A stretch of DNA of 64,000 nt from positions 62,001-126,000 of the forward strand of contig NZ_FRYK01000004.1 of assembly GCF_900148835.1 (NCBI RefSeq). The letters are read 5' to 3'. The stretch's first letter is position 1; every line of letters starts with the position of its first letter. A program made the translations under genes and the position numbers. This stretch comes from Flavobacterium cucumis (lineage in GTDB: Bacteria; Bacteroidota; Bacteroidia; Flavobacteriales; Flavobacteriaceae). This document shows positions 1 through 8,685 of this stretch, one piece after another. A model generated the notes under the pieces. It was not told the DNA's origin and did not search any database. It saw only the letters and a list, made by a program, of their open reading frames with translations.

Positions 1-288
1 ATTGATCCAACGGTGGATACTCCAAAACGATTAAAAGATTTCTCTATCGAAAATAAAATGACAGGAAATCAATGGGTTTTCTTGCGTTCAAATGAAGAAA
101 ACACCAGAGAATTCGCAGCAGTTCTAGCCGTAAATTATAAAAAAATATCTCCGATAGATTTCTCTCATTCCAATATCATCAGTGTATTTAATGCAGAAGG
201 GGAATTGGCATTCCAACAAGAAGGCTTAGGAGTTAGTTACGACAAAACGGTTTCAAAAATCAAAGAAGAAGCGGCTAAAATAGAGTAG
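1..288 (+). CDS. SCO1/SenC-family copper chaperone, C-terminal part (5' truncated)
   Basis: The open frame runs in from the window edge, so only the last 95 residues are present; the first ATG inside the frame (base 58) is not a credible start. The visible part matches the end of the thioredoxin-fold SCO1/SenC family: the segment 'MTGNQWVFLRS', a stretch about peptide allowance and then 'DFSHSNIISVFNAEGEL', which holds the family's conserved metal-binding His before the strand that ends the fold. The CxxxC copper site would lie upstream of the window. SCO proteins deliver copper to CuA-type centres in the periplasm. Its place just before nor and nos genes suggests service to a CuA protein such as NosZ or a terminal oxidase. 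That job is inferred from context. Confidence 0.8.
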   Translation: MDPTVDTPKRLKDFSIENKMTGNQWVFLRSNEENTREFAAVLAVNYKKISPIDFSHSNIISVFNAEGELAFQQEGLGVSYDKTVSKIKEEAAKIE

Positions 289-314
289 TGGCTTCCCCAA
301 AAAATCAATAAAAC

Positions 315-1592
315 ATGAAACTTCAAAATAAAATGCTAGTTGCAGTTGCTTTTGCAATTTCAACTGTAGGTTCTTTTGCCCAAGAGTTAGAAGTCAACCT
401 ACAAATACGACCTCGATTTGAATACCGAAACGGTTTCAAAGAATTAATGAAAGACGATTTTTATCCTACTTCATTTGTTTCCCAACGTTCGAGAATGAAT
501 TTCTTCTACAAACAAGAAAAATTGAAAGCCAATGTATCATTTCAAAACGTTAGAGTTTGGGGCGATGTGGCTACAACTTCTCCATCGGATAAAAACGGAG
601 TAGCGTTATTCGAATCTTGGATTTCGTATGATTTCAATACGAATTGGACAGCAAAATTTGGACGACAGGTGCTTTCTTATGATAATCAGAGAATTATGGG
701 TGGAATTGATTGGCTACAACAAGGACAAAGCCACGATGCCGTTTTGGTTACAAACAAGAAAAATGGCTACCAATTGGATTTCGGAGCAGCGTTAAATAAC
801 AATAACGAAGCTTTATACGAATCGGCTTATGTAACGAACTATAAAAACATGCAGTTTATTTGGTTCAACCAAAAATTTTCTAAACTTAGTTTGAGCTTTT
901 TAGCATTGAATAATGGCTATCAATATGAAAATTTGTTTGAAAATAAATTCCAAGTTGCCTATTTGCAAACCATCGGAACTTATGGAAAATGGGATGCTTC
1001 TAAATTCTATGGCGATTTCGGTTTGTATGTACAAATGGGTGAAGCTGCTGTTACAAATGATAAAGTTGATGTTGGTGCGTATTATGCTGGATTTAATTTA
1101 GGATATAAATTCTCTTCTCCATTTAAAGCCGAATTAGGTTTCGAATATTTATCTGGAAAAGATCAAAATGATACCGATACTAAAGTAAAATCGTTCACAC
1201 CTTTATTTGGAACCAATCACGGATTCAATGGTTTAATGGATTATTTCTATGTAGGAAATCATAAAAATTCGGTTGGATTACAAGATTTTTATACCAAATT
1301 CATTTACGACAAGAATAAATGGCAAGTAACGTTAGCGCCTCACTTATTTTATAGCGCTGCATCGGTTTACAACATGACGACTTTAGAGGAACAAGATAGC
1401 TATTTAGGTACTGAAATCGATTTAACAGCAACATACAAATTAGACAAAAACTTTGTAATATCGGGTGGTATTTCTAAAATGTTTGCCAGCGATACAATGG
1501 AAATATTAAAAGGTGGAAATAACAACAATTGTAACAATTGGGCATGGGTAATGGTTTCATTTAATCCGCAATTGTTTACTTACAAAAAATAG
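315..1592 (+). CDS. outer-membrane beta-barrel protein, alginate-export/porin-like
   Basis: A 425-residue protein with a clear Sec signal peptide (hydrophobic residues 7-22, cleavage near 'SFAQE'). The rest alternates short amphipathic strands and aromatic-rich turns typical of an outer-membrane barrel, ending in an aromatic/basic tail. The 'RPRFEYRNGF' opening and 'KFGRQVLSYDNQRIMGG' segment resemble the alginate_exp family of barrel proteins, which in Bacteroidota often sits near anaerobic respiration genes. It starts 26 bases after the SCO-like gene, probably in the same transcript, and a strong bidirectional terminator follows it. A role in passage of nitrite, nitrate or another small solute is possible but is inference; the substrate cannot be read from the sequence. 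Confidence 0.7.
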   Translation: MKLQNKMLVAVAFAISTVGSFAQELEVNLQIRPRFEYRNGFKELMKDDFYPTSFVSQRSRMNFFYKQEKLKANVSFQNVRVWGDVATTSPSDKNGVALFESWISYDFNTNWTAKFGRQVLSYDNQRIMGGIDWLQQGQSHDAVLVTNKKNGYQLDFGAALNNNNEALYESAYVTNYKNMQFIWFNQKFSKLSLSFLALNNGYQYENLFENKFQVAYLQTIGTYGKWDASKFYGDFGLYVQMGEAAVTNDKVDVGAYYAGFNLGYKFSSPFKAELGFEYLSGKDQNDTDTKVKSFTPLFGTNHGFNGLMDYFYVGNHKNSVGLQDFYTKFIYDKNKWQVTLAPHLFYSAASVYNMTTLEEQDSYLGTEIDLTATYKLDKNFVISGGISKMFASDTMEILKGGNNNNCNNWAWVMVSFNPQLFTYKK

Positions 1593-1623
1593 ATTAATTA
1601 TAAATGGGTTATTTTTAATTAAA

Positions 1624-1654
1624 AAAGGACTGCTAATTATTTTAGCAGTCCTTT
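1624..1654. terminator. bidirectional rho-independent terminator
   Basis: Perfect 13-bp inverted repeat (AAAGGACTGCTAA ... TTAGCAGTCCTTT) around a 5-base loop, with A and T runs on both sides. It separates the convergent porin and ric genes. Confidence 0.85.
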
Positions 1655-1711
1655 TACTTTAAAAAGAGTCGCTCTGTTTACCAAAACGACTCCGTTTAAA
1701 AACCTAATTAA

Positions 1712-2434
1712 CTAATAAAACTTTTCTTGTAAAACAATGGCACTTGGAAACAAAATATTATTTTCTAAATGAATGTGCGCATGTAAATCCGCTTCAAATT
1801 CTTGTAGCATTTGATAGGTTACTTTGTATGTGTTGCAAGCATCTGCTGGTGGAGTGTAGTTGTTTGATAATTCTACAATTTTTTCAAATCGTTCGCCTTC
1901 ATTTTCATGTTCTTCCATCATCATGGCAATAGGATTGGCTACAGAACCAAATCCAGGATTGTTGATTGGAGTATTATTTCGATTAGCTTCTACCATTTTT
2001 TTGATAAACGGGAACAGAATTAACTCTTCTTTTTTCATGTGCTGCGTTAATTCATCAGCGCTTTGCTTAAATAGTTTTTTAATCTCAAAAAGCTCTGGAT
2101 GTTGGGCACCGTGAACTTGTTCTAATTTAAGTAAGAACGAAAGCAATTGCGGTATCTTTTCTTCTACATAACGATGGTGTTTCTTCTCTATGTAATCAAT
2201 TAATAAATCCAACTCCCAAGATTTAAAATCGATTCCTTGATCGTTGTTGTTTGCCGTAACACGTTCTAATTCTTCTAAAAGCGCATATTTATCAATGCCT
2301 TTTTTTGCACATACTTCATCGATTGTTCGGTTTCCTTTACAACAAAAATCGATACCTAACTGACTGAAAACGCCTGCAGTTCTATAATCATCTGCCACTA
2401 TGTTTCCTACTGTTTTGTTTGAATCTATAATCAT
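1712..2434 (-). CDS. ric: iron-sulfur cluster repair di-iron protein (RIC/ScdA/YtfE)
   Basis: A 240-residue cytoplasmic protein with the two-part RIC layout. Residues 1-60 form the ScdA N-terminal domain with the hallmark double Cys 'GIDFCCKGNRT'. The remainder is a hemerythrin-like four-helix bundle with the spaced His/Glu ligands of a di-iron site (for example 'KKHHRYVEEKIPQLL', 'QHMKKEELILFPFI', 'EEHENEGERF' and 'HAHIHLENNILFP'). RIC proteins repair Fe-S clusters damaged by NO. The gene is divergent from norC and shares a 161-base intergenic region with an FNR-like palindrome, which suggests joint induction with NO reductase. Length and motifs match full-length family members, so it looks intact. 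Confidence 0.95.
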   Translation of the reverse strand: MIIDSNKTVGNIVADDYRTAGVFSQLGIDFCCKGNRTIDEVCAKKGIDKYALLEELERVTANNNDQGIDFKSWELDLLIDYIEKKHHRYVEEKIPQLLSFLLKLEQVHGAQHPELFEIKKLFKQSADELTQHMKKEELILFPFIKKMVEANRNNTPINNPGFGSVANPIAMMMEEHENEGERFEKIVELSNNYTPPADACNTYKVTYQMLQEFEADLHAHIHLENNILFPSAIVLQEKFY

Positions 2435-2457
2435 AATACTATATTTAATTTAATAAA

Positions 2458-2471
2458 GGACAAATGTATCC
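2458..2471. promoter_or_regulatory. palindrome GGACA-N4-TATCC, candidate NO-responsive operator (ric side)
   Basis: Reads GGATA-N4-TGTCC on the minus strand, 24 bases from the ric start codon. Closely related palindromes occur at 2548-2561 (norC) and 11522-11535 (nos). Binding by an Rrf2/NsrR-type protein is inferred, not shown. Confidence 0.4.
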
Positions 2472-2490
2472 TTAATATAATTCTAATTAT

Positions 2491-2504
2491 ATGATTTGAA
2501 TCAT
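2491..2504. promoter_or_regulatory. FNR/DNR-like palindrome ATGAT-TTGA-ATCAT
   Basis: Perfect ATGAT-N4-ATCAT dyad, which extends to ATATGATT-TG-AATCATAT. It lies 56 bases from the ric start and 91 bases from the norC start in the shared divergent promoter region. The half-site geometry equals the FNR box (TTGAT-N4-ATCAA). Six further copies are found in this window. Confidence 0.75.
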
Positions 2505-2547
2505 ATGTATTCATTTTATTTGGTGGTTATTTTGCTGCATGATTAAA

Positions 2548-2561
2548 GGATAAAAATATCT
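2548..2561. promoter_or_regulatory. palindrome GGATA-N4-TATCT, candidate NO-responsive operator (norC side)
   Basis: Lies 34 bases upstream of norC. It shares the string GATAAAAATATCTTT with the site in front of the nos operon. A regulatory role is inferred from the repetition at co-functional promoters. Confidence 0.4.
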
Positions 2562-2595
2562 TTAATTGTAATTATTCTTAACTAATATCTAAAAT

Positions 2596-3027
2596 ATGTT
2601 ATCAAAATCACAAGCACGAGCATTTTTTTTAGGTGGAACCGTAGTAACCTTTTTAGTCTTTATTGGCTTAACTATTTATTCGTTCATGCCTAAAAATGAT
2701 CAAACGTATCATGATAAGATTGATGCGAAAGTTATTCGAGGAAAAGAACTTTGGGAATCGAATAACTGTATGGGTTGTCATACCATACTTGGTGAAGGAG
2801 GTTATTACGCACCTGAACTTACCAAAGTAATTGAAAGAAGAGGAGAAGGCTATGTCAAAGCCGTTTTACAATCGCCAGTTCCTTGGGGACCAAAAGGTAG
2901 AAAAATGGTCAAGTACGAAATGAATGATGCCGATACCGAAGCCATGATTGCTTACTTCAAATGGATTGGAAATATTGATTTGAATGGTTTTGATCGCGTG
3001 GTTTCCCCTTTAGCTAAAGACGAATAA
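2596..3027 (+). CDS. norC: nitric oxide reductase subunit C (membrane-anchored cytochrome c)
   Basis: A 143-residue protein with one N-terminal membrane anchor (about residues 9-31) followed by a periplasmic cytochrome c domain. The heme-binding motif is 'NCMGCHTILGEGGYYAPEL', the NorC-type arrangement, with a likely axial Met in 'GRKMVKYEM'. NorC receives electrons from periplasmic donors and passes them to heme b in NorB, for reduction of two NO to N2O. It is 16 bases upstream of norB in the same operon. The length is usual for NorC. FNR-like and GATA-type palindromes upstream suggest control by low oxygen and NO. Confidence 0.95.
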   Translation: MLSKSQARAFFLGGTVVTFLVFIGLTIYSFMPKNDQTYHDKIDAKVIRGKELWESNNCMGCHTILGEGGYYAPELTKVIERRGEGYVKAVLQSPVPWGPKGRKMVKYEMNDADTEAMIAYFKWIGNIDLNGFDRVVSPLAKDE

Positions 3028-3043
3028 TCCAAAATATAGAGTT

Positions 3044-4378
3044 ATGAAATATAAATCACAAAAAGTAGCGTATTGGTTCTTTGGATTATGCATGTTATTA
3101 TTTGCATTACAAATTATCTATGGTTTTATTATGGGCTTTGCCCGAATTGGAATGGATGGTCTTCACGATTTTATTCCGTTCAACACAGCGAGAGCCGTTC
3201 ACACGAATTTATTAGTAGTTTGGTTATTAACCGGTTTCATGGGAGCCGCTTATTATATCATTCCTGAAGAAGCACAACGAGAATTAGTTAATGTCAAATT
3301 GGCTTATGTACAGTTGATTTCATTAGCTGTTGTTGGAGTTTTAGCTATCGTTGGCTATCACTTTAATATTTGGGAAGGAAGAAAATTCCTTGAAATTCCA
3401 AGAGAATTAGATGTTTTAGTAGTAATCAATGTTTTACTGTTTTTAGGATTAATTCTTACCACTTTATATAAAGCAGAAAGAAGAACAACAACCGCATTGG
3501 TTTTAACCATGGGATTGGTTTTCGCTGCTTTACTATATTTACCTGGGATGATTTGGTTCGATAGCCAAGTAACGGATTCTTTCTTCCGTTGGTGGGTAGT
3601 ACATTTATGGGTTGAAGGTGTATGGGAACTAATCATGGGAGGTATTTTATCGTACTTATTAATCAAACTTACTGGTGTTGACCGAGAAGTTATTGAGAAA
3701 TGGTTATATGTGATCGTAGGTTTGACATTCCTTTCAGGGTTATTAGGAACAGGTCACCATTATTACTACATCGGAGTAAATAAAATTTGGTTAATCGTTG
3801 GAGGTATTTTCTCTGCATTAGAACCATTAGCCTTCTTAGCTATGGCATTATTCGCAGTGTATATGTATAGAAAAGGTGAAAAATCACATCCAAATAAAAT
3901 TGCGTTATTCTGGACAATTGGAGCTTCTATTGTATCTTTCATTGGAGCTGGATTGTTAGGATTTGCGCATACTTTACCACAAACCAACATTTACACGCAC
4001 GGAACTTTAGTAACAGCTATGCACGGTCACTATGCATTCTGGGGTGCTTATGCTATGATTGTTTTAGCGATTATTAGTTATGCAATGCCTAATATGACTG
4101 GAAGAAAATTATACGATAGTACCAGAGGCCACATGGCGTTTTGGTTATCAAATGTTGGCATGTTAGGTATGACAGTAGCTTTTGGTGTTGCGGGTGTTGC
4201 TCAAGTTTATCTTGAACGTAAAATGAAAATGGATTTTATGGATGTCCAAAACGAAATCAGTATTCACTTTGTGGTATTATTGCTTTGTGCTTCTCTTTTT
4301 GCAACTGGAATTACCTTATATATTCTAGAGTTTATCAAATACGGTAAACCCACTGATGAAGCTCTTGTAAAAGAATAG
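3044..4378 (+). CDS. norB: nitric oxide reductase subunit B (cNOR catalytic subunit)
   Basis: A 444-residue, 12-helix heme-copper oxidase superfamily protein with the complete cNOR signature. Visible ligands are His53 ('AVHTNLL', low-spin heme b), His187 in 'WWVVHLWVEGVWEL' and His238/His239 in 'GTGHHYYYIG' (non-heme FeB), and His327/His329 in 'TAMHGHYAFWGAY' (heme b3 and heme b). The catalytic Glu191 and Glu195 are present, as are the NOR-specific 'WEGRKFLEIPREL' loop and Glu260. It reduces NO to N2O in the cytoplasmic membrane. It is followed by an unusually long terminator-like hairpin, then norQ and norD. Confidence 0.97.
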   Translation: MKYKSQKVAYWFFGLCMLLFALQIIYGFIMGFARIGMDGLHDFIPFNTARAVHTNLLVVWLLTGFMGAAYYIIPEEAQRELVNVKLAYVQLISLAVVGVLAIVGYHFNIWEGRKFLEIPRELDVLVVINVLLFLGLILTTLYKAERRTTTALVLTMGLVFAALLYLPGMIWFDSQVTDSFFRWWVVHLWVEGVWELIMGGILSYLLIKLTGVDREVIEKWLYVIVGLTFLSGLLGTGHHYYYIGVNKIWLIVGGIFSALEPLAFLAMALFAVYMYRKGEKSHPNKIALFWTIGASIVSFIGAGLLGFAHTLPQTNIYTHGTLVTAMHGHYAFWGAYAMIVLAIISYAMPNMTGRKLYDSTRGHMAFWLSNVGMLGMTVAFGVAGVAQVYLERKMKMDFMDVQNEISIHFVVLLLCASLFATGITLYILEFIKYGKPTDEALVKE

Positions 4379-4413
4379 TTATTAGTTTTTTGTTAGAATT
4401 TTAAATTAATAGC

Positions 4414-4468
4414 AACCGAGACCAATTGCCCAGAGTTGTCGCTGCCAGCATTTGGTTTCGGTTTTTTC
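4414..4468 (+). terminator. long stem-loop with U-tract between norB and norQ
   Basis: The arms AACCGAGACCAA (4414-4425) and TTGGTTTCGGTT (4452-4463) pair over 12 bp with one G-U, and six T follow. The 26-base apical part is GC-richer than its surroundings and can extend the stem (TGC/GCA). It looks like a terminator or attenuator that lowers expression of the accessory genes relative to norCB. Confidence 0.65.
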
Positions 4469-4481
4469 AAAATAAATAGCC

Positions 4482-5267
4482 ATGATAGTAGCAGAAAAAA
4501 ACATATTTTATAAAGCAGTAGGTGCTGAAATTGAAATTTTCAATCAAATCAACCAATTGCGATTGCCTTTATTATTGAAAGGTCCAACAGGTTCTGGAAA
4601 GTCTCGCTTCGTAGAATATATGGCGAATGAAGTAAACAAAACATTAGTCACCGTAAGTTGTCATGAAGAAACTTCAGCAACCGATTTAATTGGACGTTTT
4701 ATCATCAAAGGAGCCGAAACCATTTGGATTGACGGACCTTTATCCATAGCCGTAAAAAACGGATATATTTTATATTTAGATGAGGTTGCCGAAGCACGTC
4801 CTGATGTCATCGTAGCCATTCACTCCCTAACCGATCACAGAAGAGAACTTTTCATTGATAAATTAGGAGAAACCATCAAAGCACATCCTGATTTTCTATT
4901 AGTTGCTTCGTTTAATCCAGGTTATCAAAAAGGATTTAAAGAATTGAAACCTTCTACTCGTCAACGATTTGTAGCACTTTCCTTCGATTATCCAAATCCG
5001 AAAATTGAAGCCGAAATTTTAATCAATGAAACCGGAATTCAAGCCGATATTGCTCAAAAGTTAGTCGCAATCGGAACAAAAATTAGAAATCTTACCGAAT
5101 TAGGCCTAACCGAAACTGTTTCCACTCGATTATTAGTGGACGCCGCGAAACTTATCAATAATGGATTACCAAAACGATTAGCCGTTCACGTTGCCGTTGT
5201 GGAACCTTTAACAGACGAGCAAGAAACCATTCAAGCCTTAAACGATTTGTGCGATTTAATGATTTAA
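4482..5267 (+). CDS. norQ: NorQ/CbbQ-type AAA+ ATPase, NO reductase activation
   Basis: A 261-residue MoxR/CbbQ-family AAA+ protein. Walker A is 'LLKGPTGSGKSRF' (about residues 32-44), Walker B 'ILYLDEVAEA', and sensor and arginine-finger regions follow ('LVASFNPGYQKGFKELKPS', 'STRLLVDAAKL'). In denitrifiers NorQ works with the VWA protein NorD as a chaperone that inserts or activates the non-heme iron centre of NorB. The overlap with, or very close spacing to, norD and the position after norCB support this. The length is typical. It is cytoplasmic. Confidence 0.93.
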   Translation: MIVAEKNIFYKAVGAEIEIFNQINQLRLPLLLKGPTGSGKSRFVEYMANEVNKTLVTVSCHEETSATDLIGRFIIKGAETIWIDGPLSIAVKNGYILYLDEVAEARPDVIVAIHSLTDHRRELFIDKLGETIKAHPDFLLVASFNPGYQKGFKELKPSTRQRFVALSFDYPNPKIEAEILINETGIQADIAQKLVAIGTKIRNLTELGLTETVSTRLLVDAAKLINNGLPKRLAVHVAVVEPLTDEQETIQALNDLCDLMI

Positions 5268-5278
5268 AGATTGAAGAT

Positions 5279-7045
5279 ATGGGTTTGGAATTAGACGAAA
5301 TTATCTATAAAAAAGTACTCAAGTACTTTAAAAATAAACGACTCAATGATGCCGAAATTCTGAGCCGTCAAATCAACTTATCGGATATCAAACCGCGATT
5401 GACTCTTTTTGCAAGAGCGATTTGTGGAGCGCCAATCGAAATTTTTCCAGCCGAACGCGAAGGCGGTTACAAAAACAAAAACTTCTTTCTTCCAATAAAT
5501 TGTTCGCTGTTCCCAACAAAAGAAGAAAACCTGAAATTTTATTTTTTCAGAACGGTGTATTTGAGTATTCAAAAACAACTGAATTTCAATTGGGATAATC
5601 AAGACAATTCACCAGAACTTTCTTTGGAAAAAGCTACTGAAACCGCACCATTGGTTTTAGAAAAAATGTTTCAGGATTATCCATCCATGCAAGAGTTTTA
5701 TTTTGATGCGGTGCCAAAATTACCTGTTAATAAAAAAGACCAATCCATTGATTATTCTTGGTTGTATGGAAAATGGATGAAAAATACACCCGAAATTGAA
5801 GCCGAAAATGTATTGCAAGATTTCGATGACAATACTAAGAAAATAAAAAACAATGTAGTAGCCGAAACTACGCTTCATGCAAAAGCCGTTGAAGAAATTG
5901 AATCACTTACTATCGACAAAAAACAACAAGAAGATTATGTGTTAATGCACAGTTTCGAGAAAATTGAAACCGCAGAAGAATTCAACGGAAATTGGCGCGA
6001 TTTTGATGGAAAAGACGATTTAAAAGACCATCAAGAAGCCTTGGAAGAAATGAACATGCGATTCACCGTTCGTGTGGATGATATGGTACATTCTGTATAT
6101 CAAGCGGATTTTGTTGAGAATACTTCAATAGCCGAAAGCGCTGAGGTAGATGAAAAAGGCTTTCATTTAAAATACGACGAGTGGGATTTTAAAAAACGAA
6201 ATTACTTGACTGATTTCTGTAAAGTGTATCCAAAAACCCAACTCAAAACTCACGCGACTTATTATAAAAATACGATGGCGAAGTACAAAACCACTTTAAA
6301 TGGTTTACGAAAAATGCTTACCAGCGTGAATAATAAAATGCAACAACAACGAAGACAATTACAAGGTGACTCTTTCGATTTAGACGCGTTAACTGATTTA
6401 TATACCGACATTCATTCTGGAAAATCGCCAGATGAACGCATTTATTTATCCCAAAGAAAGAAAAACAAAGACCTTGCGATTTTAGTTTTGTTAGACATTA
6501 GTCTTTCAAGTGATGGTTATGCTGCAGGAAATCGCGTGATTGATGTAGAAAAAGAAGTTTCCATTCTATTTAGCGAAATTCTGCACGAGTTCGACATCGA
6601 TTTTGCAATTGACGGATTTTATTCCAAAACTAGAAATTTCACGACTTATCTCACTTTGAAAGATTTCAACGAAAGTTGGAACAAAGCTAAACATAAAATC
6701 GGAGCCGTCGAACCTAATGGCTACACCCGAATTGGTCCCGCTTTACGTCATGCTGGCGCAAGAATGGATCAATTGGATGCCAAAAACAAATGGATTATTG
6801 TGCTTTCCGATGGTAAACCAAACGATTACGACAAATACGAAGGTCAATACGGCATTCAAGATATCAAACAATCGTTGCGAGAGCTTAATGAGCGAAAAAT
6901 CAATTCGTATGCTTTAGCTATTGAAGCGCAAGCCAAATATTATTTACCACAAATGTTTGGTCAAAATCATTATCAAATATTAACGTCTCCTGAAGCCTTA
7001 CTGAAATCATTGGTAAAACTTTATGAGAAAATCAAACACCAATAA
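5279..7045 (+). CDS. norD: NorD, von Willebrand factor A domain protein for NO reductase activation
   Basis: About 588 residues. The C-terminal third is a VWA domain with a MIDAS motif 'LLDISLSSDG' and the downstream 'VLSDGKPNDYDKYEG' that completes the metal site; the N-terminal part is the charged helical region usual for NorD. It partners NorQ in maturation of NorB. I chose the ATG at 5279 ('MGLELDEI'); a GTG at 5249 would add ten residues and overlap norQ by 19 bases, so translational coupling is possible. The gene ends one base before the next start codon, so the cluster is a tight operon. Confidence 0.92.
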   Translation: MGLELDEIIYKKVLKYFKNKRLNDAEILSRQINLSDIKPRLTLFARAICGAPIEIFPAEREGGYKNKNFFLPINCSLFPTKEENLKFYFFRTVYLSIQKQLNFNWDNQDNSPELSLEKATETAPLVLEKMFQDYPSMQEFYFDAVPKLPVNKKDQSIDYSWLYGKWMKNTPEIEAENVLQDFDDNTKKIKNNVVAETTLHAKAVEEIESLTIDKKQQEDYVLMHSFEKIETAEEFNGNWRDFDGKDDLKDHQEALEEMNMRFTVRVDDMVHSVYQADFVENTSIAESAEVDEKGFHLKYDEWDFKKRNYLTDFCKVYPKTQLKTHATYYKNTMAKYKTTLNGLRKMLTSVNNKMQQQRRQLQGDSFDLDALTDLYTDIHSGKSPDERIYLSQRKKNKDLAILVLLDISLSSDGYAAGNRVIDVEKEVSILFSEILHEFDIDFAIDGFYSKTRNFTTYLTLKDFNESWNKAKHKIGAVEPNGYTRIGPALRHAGARMDQLDAKNKWIIVLSDGKPNDYDKYEGQYGIQDIKQSLRELNERKINSYALAIEAQAKYYLPQMFGQNHYQILTSPEALLKSLVKLYEKIKHQ

Positions 7046-7046
7046 A

Positions 7047-8018
7047 ATGGAAACAGCAGAAACACATACAAAAGTAATGGAAGGTCATCCTATTCATACG
7101 TATTTCGTAGAGACCGATTTGATTCACCAATTACTGGAAGAAGTAAATGCCATTCATCCAAAAGAAGAATTTCAAAAATTTTACAATGTTTTCAATCATT
7201 TAGCAACTGTTGAGCGACGCTTTGAGCGAAAAGAAAATCAATTGTTTCCGTTTTTAGAACAAAAAGGCTGGACGGGACCTTCTCGAAATATGTGGTCGTT
7301 TCACGATACGATTAGGGAAATGTTTCGCATTGTTAGAAAAAATTTGGAAGACAAAGATTTTACTTCTGCCAAGCATAATACCAATTTGATTTCTCAAAAT
7401 TTATACCGCCTATTAGAAGTAGAAGAAAACGTGTTGTTTCCAAATGCTTTAGAAATGTTGTCAGAAGAAGATTGGATTAAAATGCGAAAAGGAGAAGATG
7501 AAATTGGTTGGATGCTGTCAGAAGCACCACCAAAATTCCCTAAGGAATCCGAATACATACATCCCTCTCAAGATACAGAACGCAGAACGGATGTGGTATT
7601 CAACGAAAATGCAGCGCATTATGATGAAGGTTACATGACCGTTGAACAGGTAAATCTACTTTTCAAAACGTTACCTATTGATTTAACTTATGTTGATGAA
7701 AACGATAAAGTAATTTTCTATAATCGAGGAGAAGAACGTGTTTTCCCTAGAAGTGCCGGAATTATTGGTAGAGAAGTTCGTTTTTGTCATCCGCCTAAAA
7801 GTGTGGATACGGTTTTACAAATTTTAGAAGCGTTCAGAAAAGGCGAACAAAACGAAGCTTCTTTCTGGATTAATTATAAAGAGCGCCTGATTTACATTCG
7901 CTATTTTGCAGTTAGAGATACACAAAAAAGATATAAAGGGGTAATTGAAATGTCGCAAGATATTACAGATATCAAGCAAATTGATGGTGAAAAACGGTTA
8001 TTAGAATGGAATAATTAA
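7047..8018 (+). CDS. hemerythrin HHE plus PAS domain protein (DUF438-like)
   Basis: About 323 residues from the ATG one base after the norD stop; an ATG at 7023 inside norD would add eight residues. The first half is a hemerythrin-like helical bundle with spaced ligands ('EGHPIHTYFVE', 'RFERKENQLFPFLE', 'SFHDTIREMF', 'EVEENVLFPNAL'). The second half is a PAS domain ('LPIDLTYVDENDKVIFYN' to 'GVIEMSQDITDIKQI'). This domain pair is found in DUF438 proteins. A di-iron site that reacts with O2 or NO coupled to a PAS signalling module would fit an NO sensor or scavenger. There is no output domain, so its partner is unknown. The function is inferred. Confidence 0.8.
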   Translation: METAETHTKVMEGHPIHTYFVETDLIHQLLEEVNAIHPKEEFQKFYNVFNHLATVERRFERKENQLFPFLEQKGWTGPSRNMWSFHDTIREMFRIVRKNLEDKDFTSAKHNTNLISQNLYRLLEVEENVLFPNALEMLSEEDWIKMRKGEDEIGWMLSEAPPKFPKESEYIHPSQDTERRTDVVFNENAAHYDEGYMTVEQVNLLFKTLPIDLTYVDENDKVIFYNRGEERVFPRSAGIIGREVRFCHPPKSVDTVLQILEAFRKGEQNEASFWINYKERLIYIRYFAVRDTQKRYKGVIEMSQDITDIKQIDGEKRLLEWNN

Positions 8019-8028
8019 TTAGAAAGTG

Positions 8029-8685
8029 ATGCGAATTACAAGTGCCTTTTTTTTTACCTTTTTCATTCTTCTTAGTTTTTCATGCGAAAAGAGTGAACAT
8101 CATTCAATTCCTAAAACAGCAAATGAGGCATTAACAGCGTTAATGGAGGGCAATGAGCGATTTATAAACAACGCTTCAATTCATCATAATTTTATTGATG
8201 AAGCCCATCATTCTGAAAAAGAACAACATCCACATACTTTTGTGTTGTCTTGCATTGATTCTCGCGTGCCCCCTGAAATTGTATTTGACCAAGGTATTGG
8301 AAACTTATTTGTGGCTCGTGTTGCAGGAAATATTGAAGATCCTAATATTTTAGGAAGTATGGAATACGCTGTTCAAGTTAAAGGTACTAAACTGTTAGTG
8401 GTGTTAGGGCATTCCAATTGTGGTGCGGTTCAAGGCGCTATAGATAATGTGAATTTAGGGCATTTAACGCAATTAACTAATCAAATAAAAGTCGCATTCA
8501 GTAAGCACAAAACGTATCCATTACCGGAACATTTGTCAAATGAAACGGGTCGGTTGAACGTGCTTTCCACCATAGATCACATTCTTTCGTCAAGTAAGAT
8601 TATTAGAGAATTGGTCCATCAAGAAAAAATAAAAATAGTAGGAACATTTTATGATTTACATACAGGTAAAGTCGAATTATTATGA
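8029..8685 (+). CDS. beta-carbonic anhydrase, lipoprotein form
   Basis: About 218 residues. The zinc site of a beta-class carbonic anhydrase is clear: Cys75-x-Asp77-x-Arg79 in 'SCIDSRVPPE' and His128-x2-Cys131 in 'LGHSNCGAVQGA'. It begins with a hydrophobic signal ending in a lipobox, 'ILLSFSCEK' (Cys19), so it should be exported and lipid-anchored. It catalyses CO2/bicarbonate interconversion. The ATG at 8029 is preferred over a GTG at 8026. It overlaps the norE-like gene by four bases, so it is co-translated with NO reductase genes; why a carbonic anhydrase is needed there is not clear. Periplasmic proton or pH balance near the NO reductase is one possibility. Confidence 0.88.
   Translation: MRITSAFFFTFFILLSFSCEKSEHHSIPKTANEALTALMEGNERFINNASIHHNFIDEAHHSEKEQHPHTFVLSCIDSRVPPEIVFDQGIGNLFVARVAGNIEDPNILGSMEYAVQVKGTKLLVVLGHSNCGAVQGAIDNVNLGHLTQLTNQIKVAFSKHKTYPLPEHLSNETGRLNVLSTIDHILSSSKIIRELVHQEKIKIVGTFYDLHTGKVELL

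Noticed and set aside
1744..2114. Plus-strand open frames over ric (and similar frames over norB, nosY, nadB, lpdA, rho and uvrA)
   Set aside because: They lie opposite well-supported genes, lack any family motif and have no own start context. AT-rich coding DNA gives many such shadows.
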